Source: Mesorhizobium sp. WSM2240 | GTDB taxonomy: Bacteria; Pseudomonadota; Alphaproteobacteria; Rhizobiales; Rhizobiaceae | Length of the DNA stretch: 64,000 nucleotides | Direction of reading: 5' to 3' | Assembly: GCF_040438645.1 (NCBI RefSeq) | Contig: NZ_CP159253.1 | Span: forward strand, 1,240,001 to 1,304,000 | In this document: piece by piece, positions 1 through 10,413 of the stretch | Layout of the letters: each line of letters starts with the position of its first letter | Position numbering within the stretch: the first letter of the stretch is position 1 | The notes under the pieces: generated by a model | Databases searched by the model: none | The model's input: only the letters and a program-made list of their open reading frames with translations | What the model was told of the DNA's origin: nothing | Program-made: the position numbers and the translations under genes

Positions 1-1533
1 GGCGGTCAGCCCAAGCTCGAAATCGCACGCCAGACGCTGAGGACGGTGCTCCAGACCATACCGGCCGACATGGAATTGGGGCTTCTGGCCTATGGCCATC
101 GTGAAAAGGGCAATTGCGACGACATCGAACTGGTGGTCGCGCCCGCGCCGGGCGCAGCCAGTTCCATAACCGCCGCGGCGGATACGATGAAGTTTCTCGG
201 CAAGACGCCGCTTTCCGCCTCGGTCCGGCAGGCCGCCGAAGCACTGCGCTACACCGAGGACAAGGCGACAGTCATTCTGATCACCGACGGCCTCGAAACC
301 TGCAATGCCGACCCTTGCGCTGTCGGAACCGAACTCGAGCAGGCGGGCGTTGACTTCACCGCCCATGTCGTCGGCTTCGGCCTGACGGCGGAAGAGGGCA
401 AGCAGGTGGCGTGCCTCGCCGAGAACACCGGCGGCAGATACATCCGGGCGTCGGATGCAGGCGCACTGAAGGATGCGCTGATGGCGACGGTTGCGGCTGC
501 TCCCGAACCGGAACCGCAGCCCGCGCCAGAACCTGCGCCCGAGCCGGCCGCGCCCGAATTCAACTTCATCCCGCAGACGATCATGGCCGAGGGCCAGCCG
601 GCGTTGAACGAAGCTGGAAACGCTTACGAAATCTATGCGGTGAAGGCTGATGGCACGAAGGGTGAGCGCGTCGCAACGGAATACAACAACTACAAGGGCA
701 GTCTCGAACCCGGCGATTATATAGTCAGGGCGACGCTCGGCGAGGCTTCCGCCGAAATGCCGGTCAAGATCGAAGCCGGCAAGGTCGCCGAGCCGGCCTT
801 CGTGCTCAACGCCGGCACGTTGATCGTCCGGCCGCTTGCGAGCGAGGGCGCGGAGGTCAGCGACGGCGCGACCGTCGTCACCGAATATCCGGGCGGCAAA
901 GCCACCAATTACGGCCTGACCAGGATTGTCCTGCCCGCCGGCGAGCAGAAGGTTACTGTCAGGATCGGCAAGGGCGAAGTCACAGAGCCGCTGAGCTTGG
1001 CCGCCGGCCAGACTGTCGAGAAAGATGTGGTGCTCGGCATTGGCAGCGTTATCGTCAACGCCCTTTATGCCGAAGGCGGCGAAAAGGTCGGCGCCTCCGG
1101 GCTCGACGTCAAGATATTCAAGGCCAAAAAGAACATCGACGGCTCGCGCGAGCAGGTTACCTACGGCTTTGGCCCCGATACAAAATTCGAGCTGTCGCCG
1201 GGCGACTACGTCGCGATGGTGCGAATGGATAAGGCGGAGGCGGAGCAGCCCTTCAACATCCGCGCCGGCGAGGCGAAGGACGTCACCGCTGACCTGAACG
1301 CAGGCGTGCTTGCCGTCTCAGCACCGGGCGCGAAGCATATTGAGGTGTTCGAGGCCAGGAAGGACATTCAGGGCAACCGCAAGGCGTTCGGCTATGCCTT
1401 CGACGAGAGGCACCAGGCGACCTTGCCTGCCGGCGACTATGTGATTGTCGCCGATCGAGGCGACAATGGCGGCAAGAAGGAAGCGACTGCGACGGTCAAT
1501 GCCGGCGAGCGAACCGAGGTGACAGTTCCTTAG
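1..1533 (+). CDS. von Willebrand A domain protein, 5' end cut by window
   Basis: The reading frame is open from the first base, so the N-terminus lies outside the window. The visible first ~150 codons are the second half of a vWA fold (LITDGLETC strand, then VVGFGLT and a GGRYIRA region); the MIDAS DxSxS motif would lie upstream. A Pro/Ala/Glu linker (about codons 165-180) follows, and then four related segments of about 75-90 residues, each ending in a pattern like LxPGDYxV...VxAGxxxxxxxxL. These look like beta-sandwich modules similar to carboxypeptidase-regulatory or Ig-like repeats. The protein is probably envelope-associated or secreted, but the signal peptide cannot be seen. Its ligand and function are unknown. 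It ends at TAG 1531-1533, tail to tail with edd. Confidence 0.8.
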   Translation, partial: GGQPKLEIARQTLRTVLQTIPADMELGLLAYGHREKGNCDDIELVVAPAPGAASSITAAADTMKFLGKTPLSASVRQAAEALRYTEDKATVILITDGLETCNADPCAVGTELEQAGVDFTAHVVGFGLTAEEGKQVACLAENTGGRYIRASDAGALKDALMATVAAAPEPEPQPAPEPAPEPAAPEFNFIPQTIMAEGQPALNEAGNAYEIYAVKADGTKGERVATEYNNYKGSLEPGDYIVRATLGEASAEMPVKIEAGKVAEPAFVLNAGTLIVRPLASEGAEVSDGATVVTEYPGGKATNYGLTRIVLPAGEQKVTVRIGKGEVTEPLSLAAGQTVEKDVVLGIGSVIVNALYAEGGEKVGASGLDVKIFKAKKNIDGSREQVTYGFGPDTKFELSPGDYVAMVRMDKAEAEQPFNIRAGEAKDVTADLNAGVLAVSAPGAKHIEVFEARKDIQGNRKAFGYAFDERHQATLPAGDYVIVADRGDNGGKKEATATVNAGERTEVTVP

Positions 1534-1535
1534 CG

Positions 1536-3359
1536 TTATGCCGTCCCGAACGCACTGGCTCCATGGTCGGCGCGTGCGACCATCTGGCGGAAGCCGGCGA
1601 ACAGTTCACGACCAAAGCCGTGCTCGTTGGCCGAAAGGTCGATATCCGGGACTTTCCGCACCGCCAGTTCGGAAGCGGGTGCAAGCACCTCGAGCGCGCC
1701 GTTGTCGGCGTCCAGCCGGATGATGTCGCCGTCCCGGATCTTGCCGATGACGCCGCCCTCGAGAGCTTCCGGCGTCACATGGATCGCCGCCGGAACCTTG
1801 CCGGAAGCGCCTGACATGCGGCCGTCAGTGACAAGCGCCACTTTGTGACCGCGGTCCTGCAGCACGCCCAGTATCGTCGTCAGCTTGTGCAGTTCGGGCA
1901 TGCCGTTGGCCTTGGGTCCCTGGAACCGGATCACTGCCACGAAATCGCGATCGAGCTGGCCGGCCTTGAAGGCGTCGTTCAGCGCCTGCTGGCTGTCGAG
2001 CACGATCGCCGGCGCCTCGATCAGCCGCCGTTCGGGCTTCACCGCCGACGTCTTGATGATGGCGTGGCCGATATTGCCCGCGAGAACCCGCAAGCCGCCG
2101 GTCGGCTGGAACGACCTAGCGAAGGTGGTCAGAACCTTGTCATCGCCGCTGATCTTCGGCGCAGCCTCGCGAATCACACCGCCATCGAAGCCAAGCTTGG
2201 CTTCGACAGCGTATGGACGCAGGCCTTCGCCCCAGACGGTCTGAACGTCTTCATGCAGCAGGCCGGCATCGAGCAGTTCACGGATCAGGAAGCCTAGCCC
2301 GCCGGCAGCGTGGAAATGGTTCACGTCGGCCAGCCCGTTCGGATAGACCCGTGCCAGCAGCGGCGTCGCTTCGGAAAGATCGGAAATGTCCTGCCAGGTG
2401 ATCTGGATACCCGCAGCCTGAGCCATCGCGATCAGGTGGATCGTGTGGTTGGTCGAGCCGCCGGTCGCGTGCAGCCCGACGATGCCGTTCACCACCGATC
2501 GCTCGTCGATCATCCGTCCCACCGGCGTGTAGGCGTTCCCCATGGCCGTGATCGCCAGCGCCCGCTTCGCCGCCTCCCTGGTCAGCGCATCGCGCAGCGG
2601 CGTGTTGGGATTGACGAAGGAGGCGCCCGGCGTGTGCAGCCCCATGATCTCCATCAGCATCTGGTTGGAATTTGCAGTGCCGTAGAAGGTGCAGGTGCCC
2701 GGCCCGTGATAGGATTTCGACTCGGCCTCCAGCAGCTCGGCGCGGCCGACCTTGCCTTCCGCGTAAAGCTGGCGCACCCGCGCCTTCTCGTCATTCGGAA
2801 TGCCGGTGGTCATCGGTCCGGCCGGGATGAACACCGCCGGCAGATGACCGAAGGTCAGCGCGGCGATCACCAGGCCTGGCACGATCTTGTCGCAGACGCC
2901 GAGATAGACGGCGGCGTCGAACATGTTGTGGCTGAGGCCGATCGCGGTCGCCATGGCGATCACGTCGCGCGAAAACAGCGACAGCTCCATGCCCGGCTGG
3001 CCCTGCGTGACGCCATCGCACATGGCCGGCACGCCGCCCGCCACCTGTGCGATGCCGCCCGCCTCCTGCGCAGCCTGCTTGATCAGTTGCGGAAACGTCT
3101 CGAAGGGCTGGTGCGCCGAGAGCATGTCGTTATACGAAGTGATGATGCCGAGATTGGGCACCCTGTCTCCGGCGAGCGCGGTCTTTTCGGCGGGCGCGCA
3201 GGCCGCGAAACCGTGAGCGAGATTGCCGCAGGAAAGCACCGCGCGGTTGGCGCCGCTGCTCGCGGCGTTATCGATCCGCTCCAGATAGATGTCGCGCGAA
3301 CTCCTCGAGCGCTGCCGGATGCGTTCGGTGATGGCCTCGATATCTTTTCTGGCGGTCAT
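1536..3359 (-). CDS. edd: 6-phosphogluconate dehydratase
   Basis: Converts 6-phosphogluconate to 2-keto-3-deoxy-6-phosphogluconate, the first dedicated step of the Entner-Doudoroff pathway. The protein is 607 aa, the usual family length. IlvD/Edd family signatures are visible: [15 protein letters not shown] near residue 120, [10 protein letters not shown] near 155, [12 protein letters not shown] near 225 (cysteines expected to bind the [4Fe-4S] cluster) and [14 protein letters not shown] near 520. I chose the ATG at 3359 because it gives the family length and has AGAGGA upstream; the frame stays open further upstream into pgl. It is the last gene of a zwf-pgl-edd operon, 58 bp after pgl. No eda aldolase is in the window. 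Confidence 0.96.
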   Translation of the reverse strand: MTARKDIEAITERIRQRSRSSRDIYLERIDNAASSGANRAVLSCGNLAHGFAACAPAEKTALAGDRVPNLGIITSYNDMLSAHQPFETFPQLIKQAAQEAGGIAQVAGGVPAMCDGVTQGQPGMELSLFSRDVIAMATAIGLSHNMFDAAVYLGVCDKIVPGLVIAALTFGHLPAVFIPAGPMTTGIPNDEKARVRQLYAEGKVGRAELLEAESKSYHGPGTCTFYGTANSNQMLMEIMGLHTPGASFVNPNTPLRDALTREAAKRALAITAMGNAYTPVGRMIDERSVVNGIVGLHATGGSTNHTIHLIAMAQAAGIQITWQDISDLSEATPLLARVYPNGLADVNHFHAAGGLGFLIRELLDAGLLHEDVQTVWGEGLRPYAVEAKLGFDGGVIREAAPKISGDDKVLTTFARSFQPTGGLRVLAGNIGHAIIKTSAVKPERRLIEAPAIVLDSQQALNDAFKAGQLDRDFVAVIRFQGPKANGMPELHKLTTILGVLQDRGHKVALVTDGRMSGASGKVPAAIHVTPEALEGGVIGKIRDGDIIRLDADNGALEVLAPASELAVRKVPDIDLSANEHGFGRELFAGFRQMVARADHGASAFGTA

Positions 3360-3417
3360 GACGGCAGATCCTCTTCGGTGATGCCGGAGCGGGAGACTTC
3401 CGGCATCGGCATTCAAA

Positions 3418-4116
3418 CTACGGCGCCCAGAACACCTGTACCGGCTGTGGCGCGTGATCCGGCACCGCACGAACCGGCAGATGCTCTTCCGTGCTGAACG
3501 CTGCCTCCAGCACACGGCGCTTTTCCGCACCTTCGATATGGAGGGCGACGAAGCCTGCTTCCACGATCCGCGCCAAGGTCAACGTCAGTCGAGGCTCGCC
3601 GCCGCTTGCCGCATGGACCGGCGCGACTATTGCTTCGCTGGAAGGGTCGAGCAGCGATCCCAGATTGCCGGCGTCCGGAAAAAACGAGGCGGTGTGGCCG
3701 TCGGTTCCCATGCCGAGGACCACTGCATCCAGCGGAAGCGAAAGGCGGCTCAACCTTTCGCCGGCCCTGTCCGCCGCGTCTTCGACCGTGCCCACGTCCG
3801 AAAACAGCCCGGTGAACCGGGCGGTCGCCGCCTTGTTCCGGAGCAGGTTTTCCCGGACCAGCCGGGCATTCGAGCGAGGCGAATCTTCCGGGACGAAGCG
3901 CTCGTCGACAAGCGTGACGGTCACACTGTCCCAGTCGAGTTCCTGTTGCGACAGTTGGCGAAAGAATAGCGCAGGCGTGCTGCCCCCGGAAACTGCCAGC
4001 AGCGCAGTTCCGCGCCTCTCGATCGCCCCTCGCAGCACGTCCGCAACAGCGCTCGCCAATCGTTCGGCGAGTTCCTCGCGTGAGGCGAATTCGTGCCGGG
4101 TAACGCCGTCGGCCAT
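3418..4116 (-). CDS. pgl: 6-phosphogluconolactonase
   Basis: Hydrolyses 6-phosphogluconolactone to 6-phosphogluconate in the cytoplasm. The product has 232 aa, typical of the DevB-type (NagB-like fold) family. The phosphate-binding [10 protein letters not shown] motif lies near residue 45, followed by [17 protein letters not shown] near 90 and [14 protein letters not shown] near 140, all diagnostic of Pgl. It starts 5 bp after the zwf stop codon, so translation is probably coupled, and it is followed by edd. Confidence 0.96.
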   Translation of the reverse strand: MADGVTRHEFASREELAERLASAVADVLRGAIERRGTALLAVSGGSTPALFFRQLSQQELDWDSVTVTLVDERFVPEDSPRSNARLVRENLLRNKAATARFTGLFSDVGTVEDAADRAGERLSRLSLPLDAVVLGMGTDGHTASFFPDAGNLGSLLDPSSEAIVAPVHAASGGEPRLTLTLARIVEAGFVALHIEGAEKRRVLEAAFSTEEHLPVRAVPDHAPQPVQVFWAP

Positions 4117-4121
4117 GCCGC

Positions 4122-5594
4122 TCAGTCACTCTCGTGCCACGTGCGGCCGTCGCGCTCGATGAGCGCGATCGAGGCGGACGGACCCCACGTGCCGGCCGTG
4201 TAGCCCTGCGCCTCCTGGCGGCTGTCTTCCCATGCGCCGAGGATCGGGTCGATCCACTTCCAAGCGGCTTCCACCTCGTCGCGGCGCATGAACAGCGTCT
4301 GGTTGCCGCGCACCACATCCATGACCAGCCGTTCATAGGCGTCGGGATTGCGCTCATTGAAAGATTCCGCAAAGCTCATGTCGAGCGCGATCTGCCTTAG
4401 CCGCATGCCGCCAGGCCCGGGATCCTTGATCATGATCCACTGCTTGACGCCTTCATCGGGCTGCAGCCGGATCACCAACTGGTTGGCGCAGATATTGCCG
4501 GCACCTTCGCCGAAGATGGAATGCGGGATCGGCTTGAACTCGATGACGATCTCAGAGACTCTCGAGGCAAGGCGCTTGCCGGTCCTGAGATAGAAGGGCA
4601 CGCCGGCCCAGCGCCAGTTGGCGATTTCAGCTTTGATCGCCACGAAGGTTTCGGTGTTGCTGTGGCCGTTGCCAAGTTCCTCGATGTAGCCCTTCACTGC
4701 GCCGCCGGACGACGCACCCGCGCGATACTGTCCTCGAACCGTCGATCGTGGAGCCTCGGCGCCATTGATGCGCTTCAGCGAGCGCAGCACTTTCAGCTTC
4801 TCGTCGCGAACGGAGTCGGCTTCCATGGAGCCTGGCGCTTCCATTGCGACGAGACATAGAAGCTGCAGCATATGGTTTTGCACCATGTCGCGCAGCGCGC
4901 CCGCCTTGTCGTAATAGGTGACGCGGTCTTCAAGCCCGACGGTTTCGGCCACGGTGATCTGGACGTGGTCTATATGGGCGGAGTTCCACAGCGGCTCGTA
5001 AAGCGCGTTGGCGAAGCGCAGCGCCATAAGGTTCTGCACCGTCTCCTTGCCGAGATAGTGGTCGATGCGGAAGATCTGCTGCTCGTCGAACACCGCGCCG
5101 ATCTGGTCGTTCAGCGCACGCGCAGACGCCAGATCCCGCCCGATCGGCTTTTCGACCACGATGCGGGAATTGGGCGACACGAGACCGTGTTCCTGCAAAT
5201 TGCCGGCGATGTCGCCGAAAAGCCCCGGTGCGACGGCGAGATAGAAGACGCGGATCACCTCCTTGGACCCGATCGCCTTGTTCAGCTTGGAAAAACCTTC
5301 GCCGGTCTTGGCGTCAACCGAAACGTAGAACAGCCGGGTAAGGAATCGCTCGACCTGGTCGCCTACAGTGTCCTCCGGCTTGACGTGTTCGGCGATGGCC
5401 TTGCGGGCGAAAGCGCGGAACTCGTCGTCGGTCATCTTGGAGCGCGACGCACCGATGATGCGGGTCGGTTCCGAAAACTGGCCGGCGCGCTGGCGGTGGT
5501 AGAGCGAGGGCAGGAGCTTGCGCTCGGCGAGGTCGCCGGTACCGCCAAAGACGATGAAATCGAACGGTTCCACGGGGATGATCTGACTGGTCAT
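4122..5594 (-). CDS. zwf: glucose-6-phosphate 1-dehydrogenase
   Basis: Oxidises glucose-6-phosphate to 6-phosphogluconolactone with NAD(P)+. 490 aa, the usual length. The N-terminal nucleotide-binding FGGTGDLAERKLLPSLY motif is near residue 15 and the active-site RIDHYLGKETVQN near 180. I chose ATG 5594 (MTSQIIPVEPFDF) over an in-frame start 21 codons upstream because the family begins here and GGAAT lies just before it. First gene of the zwf-pgl-edd operon. The 185 bp between it and the divergent aldehyde dehydrogenase start holds the promoter; an AATCGATT palindrome and GTGTCACAC/TGTCACA repeats are visible there but I cannot assign a regulator. Confidence 0.97.
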   Translation of the reverse strand: MTSQIIPVEPFDFIVFGGTGDLAERKLLPSLYHRQRAGQFSEPTRIIGASRSKMTDDEFRAFARKAIAEHVKPEDTVGDQVERFLTRLFYVSVDAKTGEGFSKLNKAIGSKEVIRVFYLAVAPGLFGDIAGNLQEHGLVSPNSRIVVEKPIGRDLASARALNDQIGAVFDEQQIFRIDHYLGKETVQNLMALRFANALYEPLWNSAHIDHVQITVAETVGLEDRVTYYDKAGALRDMVQNHMLQLLCLVAMEAPGSMEADSVRDEKLKVLRSLKRINGAEAPRSTVRGQYRAGASSGGAVKGYIEELGNGHSNTETFVAIKAEIANWRWAGVPFYLRTGKRLASRVSEIVIEFKPIPHSIFGEGAGNICANQLVIRLQPDEGVKQWIMIKDPGPGGMRLRQIALDMSFAESFNERNPDAYERLVMDVVRGNQTLFMRRDEVEAAWKWIDPILGAWEDSRQEAQGYTAGTWGPSASIALIERDGRTWHESD

Positions 5595-5779
5595 GGTGAT
5601 TCCGTATACCTGACGGTCGCTGCTATAATCTAATCGATTTAACGTGGCCAGTGTCACACTGTCACATCTTCAAACTTGACACTGGCGCAACCCACTTGTT
5701 TGTCGAGGGTGGTAGTCGCGCTTGATGACGGCGGCGCAACATAGGCGTGGCGCGGGCGAAAGCCAAAGGAGAATGGCCG

Positions 5780-7255
5780 ATGGGCACGCATCTTTCCGCA
5801 ACGGTCGCCGAGGGCCGCGCCTTCATGCAGTTCATCGACGGCAAGCCGGTGGACGCGCTGTCGGGTGAGCGCATCGACGTGGTTTGTCCCTCCGACGGCA
5901 AGGCGTTCGCCTCCATCCCTGCCTCCGGCGCCGCCGATGTCGACCGGGCGGTGAAGGCCGCGCGGCGTGCCTTCGACGAAGGTCCGTGGGCGAGAATGTC
6001 GGCGGTGGAGCGCGGGCGCTGCCTGACCAGGCTTTTCCATCTGGTCGAACGCGACGGCGCCGAACTCGCCGCGCTTGAGTCGCGCGACACGGGCAAGCCG
6101 GTGCGGCAGGGCAGGGCGGATGTCACCGCTACCATGCGCTACTACGAGTTCTACGGCGGCGCCGGCGACAAGATTCATGGCGACACCATCCCGTTCCTCG
6201 ACGGCTACACGGCGCTGACATTGCGCGAACCGCACGGTGTGGTGGCGGGCATCATCCCGTGGAACTACCCGCTGCAGATACTTGCCCGAGTCGCTGGCGC
6301 GGCGCTGGCAATGGGCAACACGCTGGTCGTAAAACCCGCCGAGGATGCGTCGCTGACCGCGATCCGCATGGCCGAACTGGCGCTGGAGGCCGGTTTTCCC
6401 GAAGGCGTCTTCAACGTCGTGACCGGCTACGGCCGAGAGGCGGGCGCAGCGCTCTCGGCGCATCCGCTGGTCGACTACGTCACCTTCACCGGCTCGCCGA
6501 TGACCGGAACCGCTATCCAGCAGGCGGCGGCGATCAACAATCGCGGCGTGACCATGGAGCTTGGGGGCAAGTCGCCGCAGATCGTCTTCGCCGACGCCGA
6601 TATCGACAAGGCGCTTCCCGTTCTCGTCAACGCCATCATCCAGAATGGCGGTCAGACCTGCTCGGCGGGAAGCCGCGTATTGATCGAAAGGTCGGTTTAC
6701 GAACAGGTGGCCGCAGGGCTCGCCGAGCGGTTTTCGAAGCTGGTCGCCGGCCCGCACGATGCCGATCTCGATCTCGGCGCGCTGATCAATCCCAAGCAGA
6801 AAAGCCAGGTTGCCGGCATGGTCGCGGCGGCCGAAGAGATGGGGATTCCGGTTCTCGCCAAAGGCTCGGTGCACCCGGATGCGCCGGCCGGCGGCTATTA
6901 TTACGCGCCGGTGCTGTTCGGTTCGGTCGATCCCGAAGCCGCGATTGCGCGGCAGGAGATTTTTGGCCCCGTGCTGACGCTGTTCCCGTTCGAGGGCGAG
7001 GACGAGGCGGTGAACCTCGCCAACGGCACCGATTTCGGCCTGGTCGCCGGCATCTGGACAAAGGATGGCGGCCGTCAGCACCGCGTCGCCAAGCGCGTGC
7101 GCGCCGGCCAGGTCTTCGTCAACGGCTATGGCGCGGGCGGCGGCATCGAACTGCCCTTCGGCGGCTTCAAGAAATCGGGCCACGGTCGCGAGAAGGGTTT
7201 CGAGGCGCTCTACGACATGTCCGCCACGAAGACGATCGTTTTCAATCACGGGTAA
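5780..7255 (+). CDS. NAD(P)+-dependent aldehyde dehydrogenase
   Basis: Member of the aldehyde dehydrogenase superfamily, 491 aa, oxidising an aldehyde to the acid. Visible motifs: IIPWNYPLQ (near 165), TFTGSPMTGT (near 240), MELGGKSPQIVFAD with the general-base Glu (near 263) and NGGQTCSAGSR with the nucleophilic Cys (near 297). Overall it resembles the betaine-aldehyde/aminobutyraldehyde group, but the substrate cannot be read from sequence. Start at 5780 is supported by AAAGGAGA eight bases upstream. An SDR dehydrogenase starts 7 bp downstream, so the two are likely co-transcribed and may oxidise an alcohol to an acid in sequence. Confidence 0.93.
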   Translation: MGTHLSATVAEGRAFMQFIDGKPVDALSGERIDVVCPSDGKAFASIPASGAADVDRAVKAARRAFDEGPWARMSAVERGRCLTRLFHLVERDGAELAALESRDTGKPVRQGRADVTATMRYYEFYGGAGDKIHGDTIPFLDGYTALTLREPHGVVAGIIPWNYPLQILARVAGAALAMGNTLVVKPAEDASLTAIRMAELALEAGFPEGVFNVVTGYGREAGAALSAHPLVDYVTFTGSPMTGTAIQQAAAINNRGVTMELGGKSPQIVFADADIDKALPVLVNAIIQNGGQTCSAGSRVLIERSVYEQVAAGLAERFSKLVAGPHDADLDLGALINPKQKSQVAGMVAAAEEMGIPVLAKGSVHPDAPAGGYYYAPVLFGSVDPEAAIARQEIFGPVLTLFPFEGEDEAVNLANGTDFGLVAGIWTKDGGRQHRVAKRVRAGQVFVNGYGAGGGIELPFGGFKKSGHGREKGFEALYDMSATKTIVFNHG

Positions 7256-7262
7256 AAAAAGC

Positions 7263-8009
7263 ATGCGTCTGAAAGACAAGGTCGCCATCATCACCGGCGC
7301 GGCGTCGGGTTTCGGCGAGGGCATGGCGAAGCGCTTCGCCGAAGAAGGCGCGAAAGTCGTCGTTGCCGACCTGAACGCCAAGGGCGCTGAGCGCGTCGCC
7401 GACGAGATCGGCAAGAACGCCATTTCCGTCCAGACGGACGTTTCGCTGCAGTCGGAATTCGATCAGATGGTGGCGGCGGCGATGGACGCCTTCGGCCGCA
7501 TCGACATCATGGTCAACAATGCCGGCTACACGCACCGAAACGGCGACATGCTGGCGGTCGAGGAGGACGTGTTCGACCTGATCACCGCCGTCAACATGAA
7601 GGCGATCTACCATTCCGCCCGCGCCGTCGTGCCGATCATGGACGCACAGGGCGGCGGCGTCATCATCACCACCGCCTCGACCGCGGGCCTGCGTCCGCGT
7701 CCGGGCCTGACCTGGTACAACGCCTCCAAAGGCTGGGCGATCACCGCGACCAAGTCGATGGCGGTCGAGCTTGCGCCGAAGAACATCCGCGTCAACTGCC
7801 TTTGCCCGGTGGCCGGCGAGACCGGCATGCTGGCCCAGTTCATGGGCGAGGATACGCCGGAACTGCGGGCTAAATTCCGCGCCTCGATCCCGCTCGGCCG
7901 GCTGTCGACGCCGCTCGATATTGCCAACGCCGCTTTGTGGCTCGCCTCCGACGAAGCCGCCTTCATCACCGGCGTGGCGCTGGAGGTCGATGGCGGGCGC
8001 TGCATCTGA
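7263..8009 (+). CDS. short-chain dehydrogenase/reductase (SDR)
   Basis: 248 aa classical SDR. The Rossmann glycine motif TGAASGFGEG is at about residue 12-21, MVNNAG near 83-88, a catalytic Ser region (ITTAST) near 138 and the YNASK catalytic Tyr/Lys motif near 153. The C-terminus ends VALEVDGGRCI, typical of 3-oxoacyl-ACP reductase/glucose dehydrogenase-like members. Two-gene operon with the upstream aldehyde dehydrogenase (7 bp gap). Substrate unknown. Confidence 0.92.
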   Translation: MRLKDKVAIITGAASGFGEGMAKRFAEEGAKVVVADLNAKGAERVADEIGKNAISVQTDVSLQSEFDQMVAAAMDAFGRIDIMVNNAGYTHRNGDMLAVEEDVFDLITAVNMKAIYHSARAVVPIMDAQGGGVIITTASTAGLRPRPGLTWYNASKGWAITATKSMAVELAPKNIRVNCLCPVAGETGMLAQFMGEDTPELRAKFRASIPLGRLSTPLDIANAALWLASDEAAFITGVALEVDGGRCI

Positions 8010-8015
8010 AGTGTT

Positions 8016-9050
8016 TCAGGCCGGCAGGCCCGCTGCCTCCAGCGGCGTGGCCGCCCGGCTCTCCTCCAGGTCCCCCACGAAGAAGCGCCGGCGGTATTCG
8101 CCGGGCGACAGGCCGAGCACCCGACGGAAGATTTTTCGGAACGCGCCGACGTCCTCATAGCCGATCTGCCATGCGACCTGCTCTACCTTCAGACTGGAGA
8201 TCTCCAGCAGCTCGCGCGCCTTGGCGATGCGCAACTGCTGCAGATATTCGGTCGGGTTGAGGCCGGTGGCTTTCTGGAAACGGCGCAGGAACGTCCGCTC
8301 GCCCATGCCAGCCTTCTCGGCCATCATCTGGAGCGACACTCTGTCGGTGTGATGCGCCTGGAGCCAGTGCTGGATCTTCAGCACCGCGCTGTCGCCGTGG
8401 TGCAGTTTCGGTGCGAAGGTGGTGTAGAAGGCCTGCTCGCGCCCGGCCGGATCGACCAGCATGAAGCGCGCAGTCGCCAGCGTGACGCCCGGGCCCATGA
8501 ACCTTCCGACGAGCTTCAGTCCGAGATCGATCCACGCCATCATCGCGCCTGACGTTATGATGTCGCCGTCGTCGATGATGAGCTTGCCGATATCGAGGCG
8601 AATGCGTGGAAAGCGCGCGGCGATCTGCTCGGCATGGCTCCAGTGAGTCGTGGCGAGGCGTCCGTCGAGCAGTCCGGCCTCGGCCAGCAGATAGGCGCCG
8701 CCGCAGATCGAGCAGATCATCGCGCCGGCTGCATGCCGGCTCCTGATCCAGTCGGGCAGGCAGCCGACGCGGTCGCCGACCGGCAGTTCCGTGGTCAGGC
8801 TCGGCGGCAGAAGCAGCGCGGCCGGGCCGGCGCTCGGCCCCTTATGGCTGTCGAAGACTTTCGCGACCTCGCGCCCGTCCGCCGTCATCTGCCAATGCGT
8901 GACCCTGAGCCGCGCCGGAGCGCGGCCGCCGCGCTCCTCGCTCATCAGATTGGCGACATGAAAGAGATCGGTCAGCCCGTGGATCGCGGCCCTCTGCGCC
9001 TCGGGATAGATCAGTATGCCGATTTCGACCGGCTCGTCGCCCATCGTCAT
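8016..9050 (-). CDS. GlxA-type transcriptional regulator (DJ-1/PfpI + AraC)
   Basis: A 344-aa protein with an N-terminal DJ-1/PfpI (class-I glutamine amidotransferase-like) domain, including [15 protein letters not shown] near residue 115, and a C-terminal AraC helix-turn-helix pair (about residues 230-325: [21 protein letters not shown], then [16 protein letters not shown]). This is the arrangement of GlxA/CdhR-type regulators, several of which control carnitine, arginine or quaternary-amine catabolism. Start at 9050; a second ATG two codons inside (9044) is equally possible. Its stop is 6 bp from the SDR stop (tail to tail), and it is divergent from the haloperoxidase gene; either neighbour could be its target. 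Confidence 0.92.
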   Translation of the reverse strand: MTMGDEPVEIGILIYPEAQRAAIHGLTDLFHVANLMSEERGGRAPARLRVTHWQMTADGREVAKVFDSHKGPSAGPAALLLPPSLTTELPVGDRVGCLPDWIRSRHAAGAMICSICGGAYLLAEAGLLDGRLATTHWSHAEQIAARFPRIRLDIGKLIIDDGDIITSGAMMAWIDLGLKLVGRFMGPGVTLATARFMLVDPAGREQAFYTTFAPKLHHGDSAVLKIQHWLQAHHTDRVSLQMMAEKAGMGERTFLRRFQKATGLNPTEYLQQLRIAKARELLEISSLKVEQVAWQIGYEDVGAFRKIFRRVLGLSPGEYRRRFFVGDLEESRAATPLEAAGLPA

Positions 9051-9195
9051 ATTTGTCAGTTCCGTCGCGGTTAATGTCAGTTTCGCCAAGCGCGAGCTTA
9101 GGAGCCGCGGGCTATCAACACAACCAGACGGCGGCGCAGTGCAGACATGCAAACAGCGCCGCCGTCTCGAAACCGAAAGCCCGAAGGAGCCGAAA

Positions 9196-10167
9196 ATGAC
9201 CGACCAGACATCGTTCGCCGACACCGTTCTCTCTCGCCGCAACTTGCTTGCCGGCAGCGCCGCCGCCGCCGGGCTTGCAATCGCGCCCGCAGCAGCGGCA
9301 AGTTCCACAGCAACCTCCACCCAAGCAGAAGGAAGAATGACCGTGAGCAAGATCGTCACCCGCGACGGCGTTGAAATCTACTACAAGGATTGGGGCAAGG
9401 GGCAGCCCGTCGTGCTCAGCCATGGCTGGCCGCTCAGCGCCGACAGCTGGGAATCGCAGGCGCTCCATCTGGCCTCCAACGGCTTCCGCGTCATCGCCCA
9501 CGACCGCCGCGGCCACGGCCGCTCCAGCCAGCCATGGGACGGCAACGACATGGACCACTATGCCGACGATCTGGCGGACGTCATCGAGGCGCTGGACCTC
9601 AGGGACATCTTCCTGGTCGGCTTCTCCACCGGCGGCGGCGAGATCACCCGCTATATCGGCCGCCACGGCACCGGCCGCGTCGCCAAGGCTGGGCTGATCT
9701 CCGCCGTGCCACCGCTGATGGCCAGGACCGAAGCCAATCCCGAAGGACTGCCGATCGACGTGTTCGACGGCCTGCGCGCGGCCTCGATCACCGACCGCTC
9801 GAAGCTCTACCGCGATCTCGCCAGCGGCCCCTTCTTCGGCTTCAACCGCCCGGGCGCTACCGCCTCGCAGGGCATGATCGACGCCTTCTGGCTGCAGGGC
9901 ATGATGGCCGGCCACAAGAATGCCTATGATTCGATCAAGGCGTTTTCCGAAACCGACTTCACCGAGGACCTGAAGAAGTTCGACGTGCCGACCCTGATCG
10001 TCCACGGCGACGACGACCAGATCGTACCGATCGGCCGCTCGGCCCACGCCGCCGCCAAGCTGGTCCCGAATGCGACGCTAAAGGTCTATCCCGGCGCGCC
10101 GCACGGGCTCGGCGACACGCACAAGCAGCAGCTCAACGACGACCTGCTCGCCTTCGCCAGGGGGTAA
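9196..10167 (+). CDS. Tat-exported alpha/beta hydrolase, cofactor-free haloperoxidase type
   Basis: 323 aa. Residues 1-40 form a twin-arginine-like signal: SRRNLLAG followed by an Ala-rich hydrophobic stretch. The mature part is an alpha/beta hydrolase: oxyanion region [10 protein letters not shown] near 80, nucleophile elbow GFSTGGGE (Ser near 147), acid Asp in HGDDDQIVP near 270 and His in GAPHGL near 305. This pattern is that of the non-haem chloroperoxidase/arylesterase group. Start 9196 has AAGGAG seven bases upstream. Divergent from the GlxA-type regulator (145 bp between starts). The physiological substrate is unknown. Confidence 0.88.
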   Translation: MTDQTSFADTVLSRRNLLAGSAAAAGLAIAPAAAASSTATSTQAEGRMTVSKIVTRDGVEIYYKDWGKGQPVVLSHGWPLSADSWESQALHLASNGFRVIAHDRRGHGRSSQPWDGNDMDHYADDLADVIEALDLRDIFLVGFSTGGGEITRYIGRHGTGRVAKAGLISAVPPLMARTEANPEGLPIDVFDGLRAASITDRSKLYRDLASGPFFGFNRPGATASQGMIDAFWLQGMMAGHKNAYDSIKAFSETDFTEDLKKFDVPTLIVHGDDDQIVPIGRSAHAAAKLVPNATLKVYPGAPHGLGDTHKQQLNDDLLAFARG

Positions 10168-10255
10168 AGGCGCTTCACTGCAGCGATGCCCTAACTCCCT
10201 TTGACGGGAGGTAGGGCATCTGCGCGCATCATCATTGCCACGCCCAGTCTGCCGC

Positions 10256-10333
10256 AGGGGAAGTTTACTTTTTGGCCCTAGCGCGACATCGCCACGGCCC
10301 GAGTCTTTCCGGGCCAAGAAAGTAAACTGTCCC
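10256..10333. repeat. dispersed palindromic repeat, family A, copy 1
   Basis: Long imperfect inverted repeat between the haloperoxidase and puuB. The outer arms are AGTTTACTTT and AAAGTAAACTGTCCC, followed inward by TTGGCCC/GGGCCAA, around a ~30-nt centre. A second copy with nearly identical outer arms but different inner sequence lies at 14183-14260. The rest of the 246-bp gap shows nothing else I can name. Both flanking genes end here, so the transcribed hairpin could also stop transcription, although no U-run follows it. Confidence 0.8.
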
Positions 10334-10413
10334 TATCGCCACGGCAGCCTTGCAGCCGTAAACCAAAAAGCCCTCAGGTGCGGAGCCGGAGCGAAGCCGA
10401 CCGCATTCCTCTC

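Noticed and set aside
2310..3497. 395-codon plus-strand frame
   Set aside because: Lies antisense to edd and pgl; no ribosome site and Arg/His-rich composition typical of a shadow of a GC-rich gene.
5595..5779. HexR operator before zwf
   Set aside because: The gammaproteobacterial HexR palindrome is not present; AATCGATT alone is too short to assign a regulator.
5654..7423. 589-codon minus-strand frame
   Set aside because: Antisense to the well-supported aldehyde dehydrogenase and SDR genes; no recognisable domains.
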